NCBI RefSeq assembly: GCF_027270735.1
Contig: NZ_JAPWIJ010000002.1
Coordinates: forward strand, 558,001 to 622,000
Source: Rhodococcus ruber
GTDB lineage: Bacteria; Actinomycetota; Actinomycetes; Mycobacteriales; Mycobacteriaceae
Direction of reading: 5' to 3'
DNA length: 64,000 nt
Shown here: in pieces, positions 8,937 to 17,866 of the stretch
Layout: each line of letters begins with the position of its first letter
Numbering within the stretch: the first letter of the stretch is position 1
Made by a program: the position numbers and the translations under genes
Notes under the pieces: generated by a model
The model's input: the letters and a program-made list of their open reading frames with translations, nothing else
Database searches by the model: none
What the model was told of the DNA's origin: nothing

Positions 8937-8940
8937 CGGC

Positions 8941-8962
8941 CGCTCGACCTGGGTGTCGAGCG
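8941..8962 (+). terminator. Possible hairpin terminator after the monooxygenase operon
   Basis: CGCTCGAC and GTCGAGCG form a perfect 8-bp stem with a six-base loop directly after the stop codon at 8936. No T-run follows, so termination is only possible, not shown. Confidence 0.35.
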
Positions 8963-9017
8963 CGACTTCGACGAACGAGTCCGGAGCAAACACGGTTGCT
9001 GGATCGGACAACACGAT

Positions 9018-9023
9018 TACGGT
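9018..9023 (+). promoter_or_regulatory. Candidate -10 element for leaderless mRNA
   Basis: TACGGT ends six bases before the ATG at 9030, matching TANNNT-N6-start. It is the reason 9030 is preferred over the GTG at 9024. Confidence 0.5.
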
Positions 9024-9029
9024 GTGCGC

Positions 9030-9905
9030 ATGACGTGGCGGTATGCGATGAGACTGTTGCTCGTTGTTGGCGTCATCGTCGCCGGTGCCGTTGCCTGGAA
9101 TGTGACGACGCCCGATCGTCCGGTTGCCGGCATCGTTCCCGCCGAGTCGTTGCAGTGCTCGGCTCCATTCCCGGATCGAAGCTTCTCTCGCGATCCCGAC
9201 GCCACGGTTCCGTCGGACTTCGAGCCTGTCGCTGCGATCACCTGCGACTCGTTCTTCGGCGAAGAAGTCGCGTCCGACCGGACCGTCGGCTATTCCGAAC
9301 ATCGCTGGGAGGGTGACTTCTCCGAGGCCGTCGAACTGCTCAACCGGCGATCCGAGCATCCGACGTGGTTTCCCGACAGTTGCGCGAACGACTACAGCCT
9401 GGCTGTCCTGGAGGAATTCTGGTTGCTCGACAATCGAGGGCGAGCGGTTCGCCCCGGCTTCCCGACCAATTCCTGCGGCCGACCGAAACCCGGCGGACTC
9501 GGCGCAATCACCCAACTCACCGAGGTAGAACGCATCGACCATCGCACGATGCTGACCGACGACCAGATCGGAACGTTCTATCAATGCCCGTCCATCTACA
9601 CACCACCGCAGATCGGCTCGGCGCGGCCCGCCGCACCGACCCTCATCAGCAGCAGTCGGTTCTGCCGCTTCGATTCGCAGCGCTTTTCGGGTGCGAAACT
9701 GATCTCGACGTCGACGGACTTGGACGCACTGCCCCTCGCCAGAACCTGCGACAAGGCCGCGACCACCGTGGCCACTGCGCGGTACTTCGACGCCGTCTCC
9801 ACCGATCGAATACTGACCGTCGAACTCGACGGGTGCAGGCGCGTCATTCTCGACGGTTATGCCCCGCTCCAGGCCTCGGCTGAACTGTCGGCCGCGTTCG
9901 AGTGA
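9030..9905 (+). CDS. Exported or membrane-anchored cysteine-rich protein of unknown function
   Basis: 291 residues that I do not recognise as a named family. A hydrophobic N-terminal segment (about residues 7-25, after basic WRYAMR) acts as an uncleaved anchor or signal. The outer part carries eight cysteines, an even number that would suit four disulfides, and has no enzymatic motif that I can see. The layout resembles the septum-formation-like exported proteins of actinomycetes, but that is only a likeness. It stands alone between the monooxygenase operon and the lipase gene. The start follows from the TACGGT hexamer six bases upstream. Confidence 0.7.
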   Translation: MTWRYAMRLLLVVGVIVAGAVAWNVTTPDRPVAGIVPAESLQCSAPFPDRSFSRDPDATVPSDFEPVAAITCDSFFGEEVASDRTVGYSEHRWEGDFSEAVELLNRRSEHPTWFPDSCANDYSLAVLEEFWLLDNRGRAVRPGFPTNSCGRPKPGGLGAITQLTEVERIDHRTMLTDDQIGTFYQCPSIYTPPQIGSARPAAPTLISSSRFCRFDSQRFSGAKLISTSTDLDALPLARTCDKAATTVATARYFDAVSTDRILTVELDGCRRVILDGYAPLQASAELSAAFE

Positions 9906-9956
9906 ACGCGGTCATCGGTTCGATGCAATCCGGCGTGCTTCTGGTAGACACGCGGT

Positions 9957-11165
9957 GTGCACACCTACGCCCGCTCGATGTCCGCCGCCGCCTGCTGCCT
10001 CGCGGTGGCCCTGACGGCAGGGTGTGGTTCCTCGCCCGAGTCCGAGTCCGAGTCCGCGCCGACTCCGGCCGAAGCGACCCCGGCACCGCAGTACGAGTTG
10101 ACGGGCGTGCCGGGCACCGTTCTCGCGTCCGAGGACTTCGGTGACCGATCCACGGAGCTCTCCGATACCGGTACCACGCTGTATCGCCTCGTCTACGAGT
10201 CGACCTCCGGCGTCGACGGCTCTCCCACTGCGGTCTCCGGAGTTGCCGCCGTTCCGGCAGGCAGCCCACCCGAAGGTGGATGGCCCATCGTCGTCTACGG
10301 GCACGGCACCACCGGGGTACAGGCCGGGTGTGGGCCGAGCCTGTCCAGCTACCTCCTCGGCTACCACTACGTGGTGAAGGACTTCGCCGAACTGGGTTAT
10401 GTCACTGTGCTTCCCGACTATCAGGGCCTCGGCACCGGCGGTGGCACCCATCCGTATCTGGAACCACGGACCGCGGGCTACAACATGATCGACGCGGCCC
10501 GCGCAACCCATGCCGCGCTGCCCGATACGTCCACCAGGTGGGCAGCTGCCGGACTGTCGCAGGGCGGCCAAGCAGCGTGGGCTGCAAACGAACTCGATTC
10601 CGCCTACGGCCAGGGGATGGAACTCGTCGGATCGGCATCGCTCTCGCCCCCGACCGACCTGACGCCCCTGGTACGCGCCGCCACCGACGGAACATTGACC
10701 ACACCTCAGAAGGAACTGCTGCCGTACCTGCTCTACGGTGCGCAGCAGGTAGACCCCTCGATCGATCCGAACGCGTACAGCGGAAGCGTCGCCCAGGACA
10801 ACAACGAACTCCTACTGTCGTGCGACAGTGGCGACACCGAGGCCCGGAAACAGGTCGTCGAGGAGATGGCACCCGACGAGTTCGCCGCCGACTCGACCGA
10901 ATCCGAGCAGAAGCTCATCGACGTGATCGGTCGCTTCACGCTGCCGCAGGTGCGGACCGAGGTGCCGATGTACGTGGCATACGGCGGGCAGGACGACGTG
11001 ATACTGCCGCAATGGACTGCTGATGGAGTCGAAAAGGCCTGCGCCTTGGGTGATTCTGTCGTTGTGGACGAACAGGCCGATTCCGGACACGACGTCAGCG
11101 ATGAAGCCGCGATCCAGTTCATCGCCGATCGGTTCGCCGGTCAACCGGTGACGAGCACGTGCTGA
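9957..11165 (+). CDS. Secreted lipoprotein lipase/esterase, alpha/beta hydrolase (LIP family)
   Basis: 402 residues. The N-terminus is a lipoprotein signal ending in LTAGC near residue 23, then a low-complexity Ser/Glu/Pro linker. The body is an alpha/beta hydrolase with the nucleophile elbow GLSQGG, a likely acid in the YGGQDDVI segment, and a final His in SGHDVSDEA, as in secretory lipases. It should be lipid-anchored outside the cytoplasmic membrane and cleave acyl esters. The GTG start is preceded by TAGACA exactly six bases upstream, a slightly off-consensus version of the leaderless pattern. It is followed 19 bases later by another hydrolase on the same strand. Confidence 0.88.
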   Translation: MHTYARSMSAAACCLAVALTAGCGSSPESESESAPTPAEATPAPQYELTGVPGTVLASEDFGDRSTELSDTGTTLYRLVYESTSGVDGSPTAVSGVAAVPAGSPPEGGWPIVVYGHGTTGVQAGCGPSLSSYLLGYHYVVKDFAELGYVTVLPDYQGLGTGGGTHPYLEPRTAGYNMIDAARATHAALPDTSTRWAAAGLSQGGQAAWAANELDSAYGQGMELVGSASLSPPTDLTPLVRAATDGTLTTPQKELLPYLLYGAQQVDPSIDPNAYSGSVAQDNNELLLSCDSGDTEARKQVVEEMAPDEFAADSTESEQKLIDVIGRFTLPQVRTEVPMYVAYGGQDDVILPQWTADGVEKACALGDSVVVDEQADSGHDVSDEAAIQFIADRFAGQPVTSTC

Positions 11166-11184
11166 CAACCGAAGGAACGGTTCT

Positions 11185-12057
11185 GTGACCGAAAGAATCA
11201 CGACATACACCCACGAAGGACTGGTGTTCGACGTTCTGGACCAGGGACCCCTCGATGGCCCCGTCGTGCTGCTGCTGCACGGCTTTCCCGAACGGGCGTC
11301 GTCGTGGTCCTCGGTGATGGGGATCCTGAACGACGCCGGATTCCGCACTGTTGCACCGGATCAGCGTGGATACTCACCGCGCGCCCGTCCGACGCGGCGT
11401 CGCGACTACCGCGTCGGAGCACTGGTGGGCGACGTGGTGGCTCTCATCGACAGAATCGGGACTCCGGTACATCTGGTGGGGCACGACTGGGGAGCGAACA
11501 TCGCGTGGGTCACCGCAGGCCGACGACCCGACCTGGTGTCGTCGCTGACGGCGTTCTCGGTTCCCCACCCAGGTGCGTTCATGACCGGCTTCTTCAACTC
11601 GAAGCAGATACTGCACTCCTGGTACTTCGCGTTCTTCCAATTGCCGATACTGCCCGAGAAGTGGATGACACGGCCCGGCGAGAGAGCCGAAAAGTGGTAC
11701 AGGGCAAGCGGTATGACCGAAGAGGACCTCGAGCGCACGAAGACCGACATCGTCGACTACGGCGCGCTGCCCTTCGCTGTCACCTGGTACCGCGGACTGC
11801 CGTTCTCGAGCCCGAGCATCGGTCGTCTGCGCATCACCGTGCCGACCTCGATGGTGTGGAGTGACGGCGACACCTTCATCGGCCGTGCTGCCATCGACAC
11901 CACCCAGAGGTATGTCGATGCGGCCTACACGCTGACAGTGCTGCCCGGAATCTCGCATTGGATTCCGACGCAAGCATCGAGAGCTGCAGCCGCCGCAATC
12001 CTCACCAACGCCGAACTCGCAGTTATGCAGGACTTCGAGCCCGATTCGTCTGCATAA
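11185..12057 (+). CDS. Epoxide-hydrolase-like alpha/beta hydrolase
   Basis: 290 residues of the alpha/beta hydrolase fold. LLHGFPE near residue 32 gives the oxyanion-hole HGxP. GHDWGA near 98 has Asp as nucleophile, as in epoxide hydrolases and haloalkane dehalogenases rather than Ser esterases. The base is His in PGISHWIP near 258. The cap holds several Trp/Tyr residues that could position an epoxide. A GTG start follows GAAGGAA at suitable distance, 19 bases after the lipase gene, so the two may be cotranscribed. Its last codons form one arm of a perfect 19-bp inverted repeat that ends the gene. Confidence 0.85.
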   Translation: MTERITTYTHEGLVFDVLDQGPLDGPVVLLLHGFPERASSWSSVMGILNDAGFRTVAPDQRGYSPRARPTRRRDYRVGALVGDVVALIDRIGTPVHLVGHDWGANIAWVTAGRRPDLVSSLTAFSVPHPGAFMTGFFNSKQILHSWYFAFFQLPILPEKWMTRPGERAEKWYRASGMTEEDLERTKTDIVDYGALPFAVTWYRGLPFSSPSIGRLRITVPTSMVWSDGDTFIGRAAIDTTQRYVDAAYTLTVLPGISHWIPTQASRAAAAAILTNAELAVMQDFEPDSSA

Positions 12058-12068
12058 CTGCGAGTTCG
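12012..12068. terminator. Perfect 19-bp inverted repeat between convergent genes
   Basis: Arms at 12012-12030 and 12050-12068 are exact reverse complements around a 19-base spacer. The left arm is inside the end of the hydrolase gene and the right arm spans its stop codon. It reaches to 11 bases before the end of the convergent transporter gene. Its position suits a bidirectional terminator, although there is no T-run. Confidence 0.6.
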
Positions 12069-12079
12069 ATGCGAACCAC

Positions 12080-13477
12080 TCAGGCTGCGTCGTTGAGTCT
12101 GACGAGATCGCGGCCCTTGGTCTCCGGCGCCAGGTAGGACGAGACCAGGGTGATCGCGGAGTAGATCACGAGCATCGCCGCGATGGGCCACCAGCTACCG
12201 GTCCATGCGGTGAGGCTGGCCGCGAGCAACGGTCCGATCGCGGTGGCGAGGATGCCGCCGATCTCCTTGGCCAGTGCCAGTTGCGTGAAGCGGGTACGCG
12301 CACCGAACAGTTCCGCCATCGTCACGCTCTCGAGCGAGAACAGGCCGAGCACACCGAGATTGAGAGCCAGCACCATCGCGACGACGAGGGCGACGGTGTT
12401 GCCGCTGGTGACCATCAGCATCAGCGGGAACGCCAGAATCATCGTCAGCGCACTGAGCACCATGTAGATCGGGCGACGACCGAACCGGTCGCCCAGGATA
12501 CCGACGATCGGAATGGTGGCGAAGCCGATGAGCGAGCCGTAGACGATCGCACTGGTGGCAATGGAACGATCGATCAGCAGAGTCGACGCGATGTAGCCCA
12601 CCAGGAATGTCTGGATCAGCCCCGAGTTGCCGGCCTGACCGAAGCGCAGACCCAGCGCGATGAAGAACGCGCGCCCCTTCTTCTGCTTGAGGCCGGACTC
12701 GAGAACGCTGACCTTCAAGTCCTCGTCGGTCTTCTCGATCTCGTCGCGCGAGAGGGCCACACCGTCGACCACGTCGGCGCGCTCCTCGAAGACTGGGCTC
12801 TCGCGCAGGTTGGAGCGCAACCACACCGCGAAGATCATCAGGAAGAAGCTCGCAAGGAACGGTACGCGCCAGCCCCAACTGAGCAACTGATCCTCGGACA
12901 GTACAGCGAGCAGCAAGGCCCAGATGGCCGACGCAGCAAGGGTTCCGGAGTTGGTGCCCAGTGAGACGAGCGACGCGATGAGGCCACGACGCTTGTCCGG
13001 TGCGTACTCGACCAACATGACCGTGGCACCGGCGATTTCGGCTCCGGCACCGAATCCCTGAATGAGGCGAAGGGCGACGAGCAGGATCGGGGCCATGATG
13101 CCGATCGCGTCGTACGTCGGGAGCGCACCGATGAGGGTGGTGGAGGCACCCATCATCGCGATGGTGATGAACAGGACCTTCTTTCGTCCGATCCGATCGC
13201 CCATCCGGCCGAAGTAGATGGCACCGACCAGGCGCGCGACATAGCCGACGCCGTACGTGGCCATGGCGGCGATCAACCCGATCGCCGGGCTGACGTCGGG
13301 GAAGAAGATGCGATTGAAGACGATCGCGGCGGCGAGCGAATACAGCTGGAAGTCCATGAACTCCATTGCCGTACCCAGCCAACCGGACATGGCCGCCTTG
13401 GTGAGGTCTTTCGTGCTGCGAGTCGGGACTGCGGTGTTACCGCGATCGTCCGTCGATTCGTTGGTGTCCTGTGACAT
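12080..13477 (-). CDS. MFS transporter, metabolite:H+ symporter (MHS) family
   Basis: 465 residues with about twelve membrane segments. It has the MFS loop 2-3 motif FGRMGDRIGRKKV and the repeated version GDRFGRRP between segments 8 and 9. The order and sequence style match sugar-acid/dicarboxylate MHS symporters. The ATG at 13477 is chosen because GGAG lies seven bases upstream; an ATG twelve bases further out has no ribosome site. It is the distal gene beside the KDPG-aldolase operon, so it probably imports the hexonate or hexuronate that the operon degrades. That link is from position only. Confidence 0.88.
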   Translation of the reverse strand: MSQDTNESTDDRGNTAVPTRSTKDLTKAAMSGWLGTAMEFMDFQLYSLAAAIVFNRIFFPDVSPAIGLIAAMATYGVGYVARLVGAIYFGRMGDRIGRKKVLFITIAMMGASTTLIGALPTYDAIGIMAPILLVALRLIQGFGAGAEIAGATVMLVEYAPDKRRGLIASLVSLGTNSGTLAASAIWALLLAVLSEDQLLSWGWRVPFLASFFLMIFAVWLRSNLRESPVFEERADVVDGVALSRDEIEKTDEDLKVSVLESGLKQKKGRAFFIALGLRFGQAGNSGLIQTFLVGYIASTLLIDRSIATSAIVYGSLIGFATIPIVGILGDRFGRRPIYMVLSALTMILAFPLMLMVTSGNTVALVVAMVLALNLGVLGLFSLESVTMAELFGARTRFTQLALAKEIGGILATAIGPLLAASLTAWTGSWWPIAAMLVIYSAITLVSSYLAPETKGRDLVRLNDAA

Positions 13478-13584
13478 CCGAAGCTCCATTGCTGGTGATG
13501 ATCGATGAGTTCATGATGCGAGTTCGCCGCGGGCCTACGTGAGACCGGTGCCTCATCGAGGAAGGTTGGTGGCGCTCGCCACAG

Positions 13585-13606
13585 TGATATACAAGCACTG
13601 TTATAC
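13585..13606. promoter_or_regulatory. Possible operator/promoter ahead of the MFS gene
   Basis: An AT-rich, imperfect inverted repeat (GTATAAC and TATATC halves on the minus strand) sits about 110 bases upstream of the transporter start, in the 159-base gap after the aldolase gene. It suggests a separate promoter for the transporter; weak evidence. Confidence 0.25.
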
Positions 13607-13636
13607 CAATCCGTCAATGACCCTTCGCGAACCGAA

Positions 13637-14296
13637 CTAGGCGCTGGACAGCGCCTTCGCAGAGCGGGCCAAATCCTCGATCGCGGACCAGTCCCCCGCC
13701 TGCACGAGCGAGCGCGGCGTGAGCCAACTGCCGCCGACGCACACGACGTTCGGCAGTGCCAGGTACTCGGCGGCGTTCTGCGGAGTGATCCCGCCGGTCG
13801 GACAGAACGTCAAGTGCGGCAACGGACCCGCCAGCGCACCCAGTGCCGACGCACCTCCCGACGACTCGGCCGGGAAGAACTTCATCTCGGTCGATCCGCC
13901 CTCCGCAACCGTCATCGCTTCGGTCGCAGTCGACACGCCCGCCAGAAGCGGAACCGGTAGCGCACGGGCCGCGTCGAGCAGACCCCTCGGGGATCCGGGC
14001 GAGACCAGGAATCGCGAGCCGGCATCGACCGATCTCAGTGCGTCCTCGCGGGTCAGCACCGTTCCTGCGCCGATGACTACTTCCGGCACGTTCGCTGCGA
14101 TTGCCGCTATGGCACCGAGCGCGGCCTCCGAACGCAGCGTCATCTCGATGATGCCGATACCGCCGGCATACAGAGCCCGAGCCAGCGGAACTGCATCCTC
14201 GACCCGATCGATGACGACAACCGGTATCACCGGGCTCACGCGCAATACATCACGGGCAGTCAGGTTTTCGAGCAATGCTTCGTGTTCGGAGGTCAT
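13637..14296 (-). CDS. eda: 2-dehydro-3-deoxy-6-phosphogluconate (KDPG) aldolase
   Basis: 219 residues of the class I KDPG/KHG aldolase family. It shows IIEMTLRS (catalytic Glu), the GAGTVLT strand, and the Schiff-base Lys in EMKFFPAE, followed by FCPTGGITPQN and VGGSWLTP for phosphate binding. It cleaves KDPG to pyruvate and glyceraldehyde-3-phosphate. The ATG at 14296 overlaps the stop of the mannonate oxidoreductase gene by four bases. It is the final enzymatic step of the operon, consistent with the KDG kinase and mannonate dehydratase upstream. Confidence 0.92.
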   Translation of the reverse strand: MTSEHEALLENLTARDVLRVSPVIPVVVIDRVEDAVPLARALYAGGIGIIEMTLRSEAALGAIAAIAANVPEVVIGAGTVLTREDALRSVDAGSRFLVSPGSPRGLLDAARALPVPLLAGVSTATEAMTVAEGGSTEMKFFPAESSGGASALGALAGPLPHLTFCPTGGITPQNAAEYLALPNVVCVGGSWLTPRSLVQAGDWSAIEDLARSAKALSSA

Positions 14297-15705
14297 ATCA
14301 GCACTCGTTTCCACTCGCTCAGCGAGTCGGTCCGTAGGAAGTCGGTCCACGCAACGACCTGCGCGCCGAACGCTGAAGTGGGCCCGAGATCGGGCCCGAA
14401 GATGGAATCGATATCGAGCAGGTCCGACGCCGATCCGGCACGGGCCAGCTGCGTCGACAGCGGATCGTCCAGCACACGTCCGGCTTCCGCTTCCTCGAGC
14501 ACGAAAGCGCACCAGGCCCCGACGGCGAGAGCGAGGATATCCGTCGAACCACCGGCGGACGTTGCGTCACGCACGGTTCCGAGTAGGCGTGGACCGAGCT
14601 TCTGTGATCCGTCCATCGCCACCTGCCGGGTGGTGTGTTTCAGGGCGGGATTGGCGAACCTCGAGCGAACCTCGTCGCCGTACCCGACAGCGTCCATTCC
14701 GCCCGCCATCGTCGGTGCCACGTCTCGGAGAACCATGGTTCGGCAGATCTCGTCTAGCACCGAATCCCCGACCGCCTCGGCGATAGTGCTGTGCCCACGC
14801 AGAATTCCCAGATACGCCAGCACCGAATGGGTGGCATTGAGCACGCGCAGCTTCATCGTCTCCCAGGGCTCGACGTCCTCGACGAACTGCACACCCACCC
14901 GTTCCCACGCTGGACGCGGACCTGCGAAATCGTCCTCGATCACCCACTGCCGAAACGGCTCGCACACCACCAGAGCGTCGTCGCGCAGGCCGGTCCTTCG
15001 CTCGTTGTCCGCCCTGTCGTCGTCAGTGGTAGCGGGCACGATTCGATCGACCATGCTGCTGGGGAACGTGACTCGACGCGTGATCCATTCGGCCAGGCCG
15101 TCGTCGCAGCCACCGGCGGCGACGAATGCGTGGACCAGCTCGGACAGAATTCGCCCGTTCGACGGCAAGTTGTCGCAGCACAGCACCGTGAGAGGCGAAT
15201 CGCCTGGCATGCGCCGAGCCAACCCGGCCACCAACTGCCCGGCCACCGTACGCGGCGGCCTGCCGCTCAGGTCCGCCACGATCTCCGGATCGTCCAGACG
15301 CAGTCGGCCTGACGCAGGGTCGAGCCGATATCCCTTCTCGGTGACCGTCAGAGTGACAATGTGCGTTGCCGGATCTGCGATGGCCGCGACAACCGCGTCG
15401 GGGTCTGCGGCTGCGTTACGTACGTCGAGCATCGAGCCGACGACGGTGGCCGTGGTCTGCTCGGTTCCCTTCTGCACCAGGGTGAACAACCCGTCCTGCG
15501 GGGCGAGCTGCTCCACCACGGTATTGCTTCGCTGAGTGAAACCCGTGATGCCCCAGTTCGTTTCCCCGGTCAACAGTGCCGCCTCGTAGGTGAACGCTGC
15601 CTGATGCGCCCGGTGGAACGCGCCGACGCCGAGATGCACGATTCCACTGGAGGTGGGGCGGGCGACCGTGGCCGTCGCATCGGACAACCGTGTGGACGCC
15701 GTCAT
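14293..15705 (-). CDS. Mannitol dehydrogenase-family oxidoreductase, probable mannonate oxidoreductase (UxuB-like)
   Basis: 470 residues of the long-chain polyol dehydrogenase family. It has the N-terminal HLGVGAFHRAHQA nucleotide-binding strand and the signature MKLRVLNATHS with catalytic Lys. Family members oxidise mannitol, arabinitol, tagaturonate or mannonate. Here the gene sits between KDG kinase and KDPG aldolase with a mannonate dehydratase two genes upstream, so D-fructuronate to D-mannonate with NADH is the best guess. Both ends overlap neighbours by four bases (ATGA). A mannitol or arabinitol role is less likely but cannot be excluded. Confidence 0.88.
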   Translation of the reverse strand: MTASTRLSDATATVARPTSSGIVHLGVGAFHRAHQAAFTYEAALLTGETNWGITGFTQRSNTVVEQLAPQDGLFTLVQKGTEQTTATVVGSMLDVRNAAADPDAVVAAIADPATHIVTLTVTEKGYRLDPASGRLRLDDPEIVADLSGRPPRTVAGQLVAGLARRMPGDSPLTVLCCDNLPSNGRILSELVHAFVAAGGCDDGLAEWITRRVTFPSSMVDRIVPATTDDDRADNERRTGLRDDALVVCEPFRQWVIEDDFAGPRPAWERVGVQFVEDVEPWETMKLRVLNATHSVLAYLGILRGHSTIAEAVGDSVLDEICRTMVLRDVAPTMAGGMDAVGYGDEVRSRFANPALKHTTRQVAMDGSQKLGPRLLGTVRDATSAGGSTDILALAVGAWCAFVLEEAEAGRVLDDPLSTQLARAGSASDLLDIDSIFGPDLGPTSAFGAQVVAWTDFLRTDSLSEWKRVLI

Positions 15706-16652
15706 GTCGTTACTCGCTCGCTGAGGTATCGCTCACTGTGGCGGCGGATCTCGTCGAGGGGTGCGATGAGACCGGTGCCGCCGCGTCCGCCGACGCTCAG
15801 CGATGCCGCTGCTGCAGCCATGGCCGCGGCCTCGCGAAGATCGTCGCCGAGAGCGAGACGCGCAGTCAGGGTGCCGGCGAACACGTCACCGGCACCGGTC
15901 TGGTCGATCACCTGGAGGGCGGGAATCACCGGCTGATGAGACCGTCCCTCCTCGGTGAAGATGCTGGACCCTTCTGAACCCTGGGTGACCACCACAGAGC
16001 GCGCACCCCAACCCATCAGGGACGCCGCGGCACTCGCCGGATCGTCTGTGCCGAGAAGCAATTCGATCTCGCTCGGTGCCGACGGCACCATCACCTCGCA
16101 GTAGGGGGCAATGTTCTGTAGGAAGCCGCGCGCCTGCTCGGCCGTCGTCAACCTGGGACGGAAGTTGGGGTCGTAGACGAATCTGGCCGAGCGCTGCGCC
16201 ACCTGCAGCATCACGCGGGCGACGGTCGGCGACAGCGCCGCAGCGATTCCGCCGCCCAAGACGGCACCCGCATGCTCGATCACGCCCTCGGGCAGGTCCG
16301 CCACGTCGAGCTGGCTGCCCACCGAACCGGCTCGGGCATAGGAGAACTGGCGATTGCCCTCCGGATCGATGTGCAGGAAGTAGACACCCTGCTGGCCGGG
16401 GACTCGCCGAATGTAGGCGTCGTCGATGCCGAGCTCACGAATTCGCCGACAGACAGCGTCGCCGAGCTCGTCGTCGGATACCCGCGCGACGAGGGCTACC
16501 GAAGCACCCGCAGCAGCAGCCGCGGCACCTGCGTTGACGACATCTCCCGATACTCCGAGGACACCGTCTGCTCCGTGCCGAAAGGCCTCGGTGGTCGAGA
16601 CCTCGACGAGCGGCTCGCCGAGCAGGACTACATCGAACTGCGTTGTGGTCAT
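15702..16652 (-). CDS. kdgK: PfkB-family sugar kinase, probable 2-keto-3-deoxygluconate kinase
   Basis: 316 residues of the ribokinase/PfkB family. It has the N-terminal GEPLVEVS strand, a GDVVNAGAAAAAAGA sugar-binding region and the C-terminal signature DQTGAGDVFAGTL with the catalytic Asp. The pairing with KDPG aldolase and mannonate dehydratase points to phosphorylation of 2-keto-3-deoxygluconate to KDPG. It starts eight bases after the dehydratase and its TGA overlaps the next ATG. Other PfkB substrates such as fructose or ribose are conceivable, but the operon argues against them. Confidence 0.88.
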   Translation of the reverse strand: MTTTQFDVVLLGEPLVEVSTTEAFRHGADGVLGVSGDVVNAGAAAAAAGASVALVARVSDDELGDAVCRRIRELGIDDAYIRRVPGQQGVYFLHIDPEGNRQFSYARAGSVGSQLDVADLPEGVIEHAGAVLGGGIAAALSPTVARVMLQVAQRSARFVYDPNFRPRLTTAEQARGFLQNIAPYCEVMVPSAPSEIELLLGTDDPASAAASLMGWGARSVVVTQGSEGSSIFTEEGRSHQPVIPALQVIDQTGAGDVFAGTLTARLALGDDLREAAAMAAAAASLSVGGRGGTGLIAPLDEIRRHSERYLSERVTT

Positions 16653-16660
16653 GTGGCGCT

Positions 16661-17866
16661 TCACCAATCGTGCATACTGCCGTCGAGACGGCGATTGACG
16701 GGCAGGTACTTGGGGTTGTACGGGTACTTCGCGGCAGCCTCTTCGTTCACCTCGACGCCGATGCCCGGCTGATTTCCCGGATGCATGAAGCCGTCGGTGA
16801 AGGTGTAGCTCGTCTGGAACACGTCGCCCGTCGGGTCGACGTGCCCCATGTACTCCTGCACGCCGAAGTTGGGAATCGACAGATCCACGTGCAACGCGGC
16901 AGCAAGCGATACGGGCGAAAGATCGCCCGCACCATGAGATCCCGATCGAACGCCGTACAGATCGGCCAGCGAGAAGATTCTGCGCAGATGGGTGATACCG
17001 CCGGCGTGCGAGACCGACGCGCGGATGTAGTCGATCCACCGGTTGGTGATCAGATCCTGGCAGTCCCAGATCGAGTTGAAGATCTCTCCGACGGCAATCG
17101 GGGTGGTGGTGTGCTGACGAATGACGGCGAAGGCGCTCTGATCCTCCGCGGGCGTCGGATCTTCGATCCAGAACATTCGCATCTCTTCGAGGTCTCGCCC
17201 GAGTCGTCCCGCTTCGATCGGACTCAGGCGATGATGCACGTCGTGCAGGAGATGGAAGTCGAACCCGTGACGTTCTCGGACGGCACCGAGCATCTGGGGT
17301 GCGAACCGCATGTACGGGGCGGTGTCCCACGAATCCTCCTGCGGCGCAGAGCCGGATGCTGGTTCGTAGAAGCCGTCGACCGGAATTCCGTATGTCTTCT
17401 TCAGACCGGGAATGGCCGACTGGGCACGAATTGCTTTGTAACCCTTGTCGAGATGAGCTTGGACGTCGTCGAGCATCTCTTCGATGCTGCCGCCGCTGGC
17501 GTGACCGTAGACCATGATTCCGTCTCGTGCAGCACCCCCGAGGAGCTGGTAGACCGGCATATCTGCAGCCTTGCCCTTGATGTCCCACAGTGCGACGTCG
17601 ACCGCGGCGATGGCCGTCATCGTCACCGGACCACGCCGCCAGTACGCACCCTTGTACAGGTACTGCCAGATGTCTTCGATCCGATGGGGATCGCGTCCGA
17701 TCAGGAGCGGCGCAATGTGATCTTTCAGGTACGACTCGACTGCGAGTTCGCGTCCGTTCAGCGTCGCATCACCCCACCCGACGATGCCCTCGTCGGTGGT
17801 GATCTTGAGGGTGACGTAATTGCGTCCCGGAGCCGTCACGATGACAGTGGCGTCGATGATTTTCAT
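16661..17866 (-). CDS. D-mannonate dehydratase, enolase superfamily (ManD/RspA type)
   Basis: 401 residues. The enolase-superfamily barrel has the expected metal ligands in HDVHHRLSP (Asp, with a nearby His), [12 protein letters not shown] (Glu) and [10 protein letters not shown] (Glu). Also visible are [11 protein letters not shown] and [10 protein letters not shown], typical of the ManD group. It dehydrates D-mannonate, and in some members D-gluconate, to 2-keto-3-deoxygluconate. Its ATG overlaps the stop of the upstream dehydrogenase (ATGA). Members of this family vary greatly in activity, so D-mannonate as substrate rests on the operon as well as the motifs. Confidence 0.9.
   Translation of the reverse strand: MKIIDATVIVTAPGRNYVTLKITTDEGIVGWGDATLNGRELAVESYLKDHIAPLLIGRDPHRIEDIWQYLYKGAYWRRGPVTMTAIAAVDVALWDIKGKAADMPVYQLLGGAARDGIMVYGHASGGSIEEMLDDVQAHLDKGYKAIRAQSAIPGLKKTYGIPVDGFYEPASGSAPQEDSWDTAPYMRFAPQMLGAVRERHGFDFHLLHDVHHRLSPIEAGRLGRDLEEMRMFWIEDPTPAEDQSAFAVIRQHTTTPIAVGEIFNSIWDCQDLITNRWIDYIRASVSHAGGITHLRRIFSLADLYGVRSGSHGAGDLSPVSLAAALHVDLSIPNFGVQEYMGHVDPTGDVFQTSYTFTDGFMHPGNQPGIGVEVNEEAAAKYPYNPKYLPVNRRLDGSMHDW

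Noticed and set aside
12195..13382. 395-codon minus-strand frame in the MFS region
   Set aside because: Same strand but another frame from the MFS transporter, whose hydrophobic helices and MFS motifs are clear; the alternative is Arg-rich noise.
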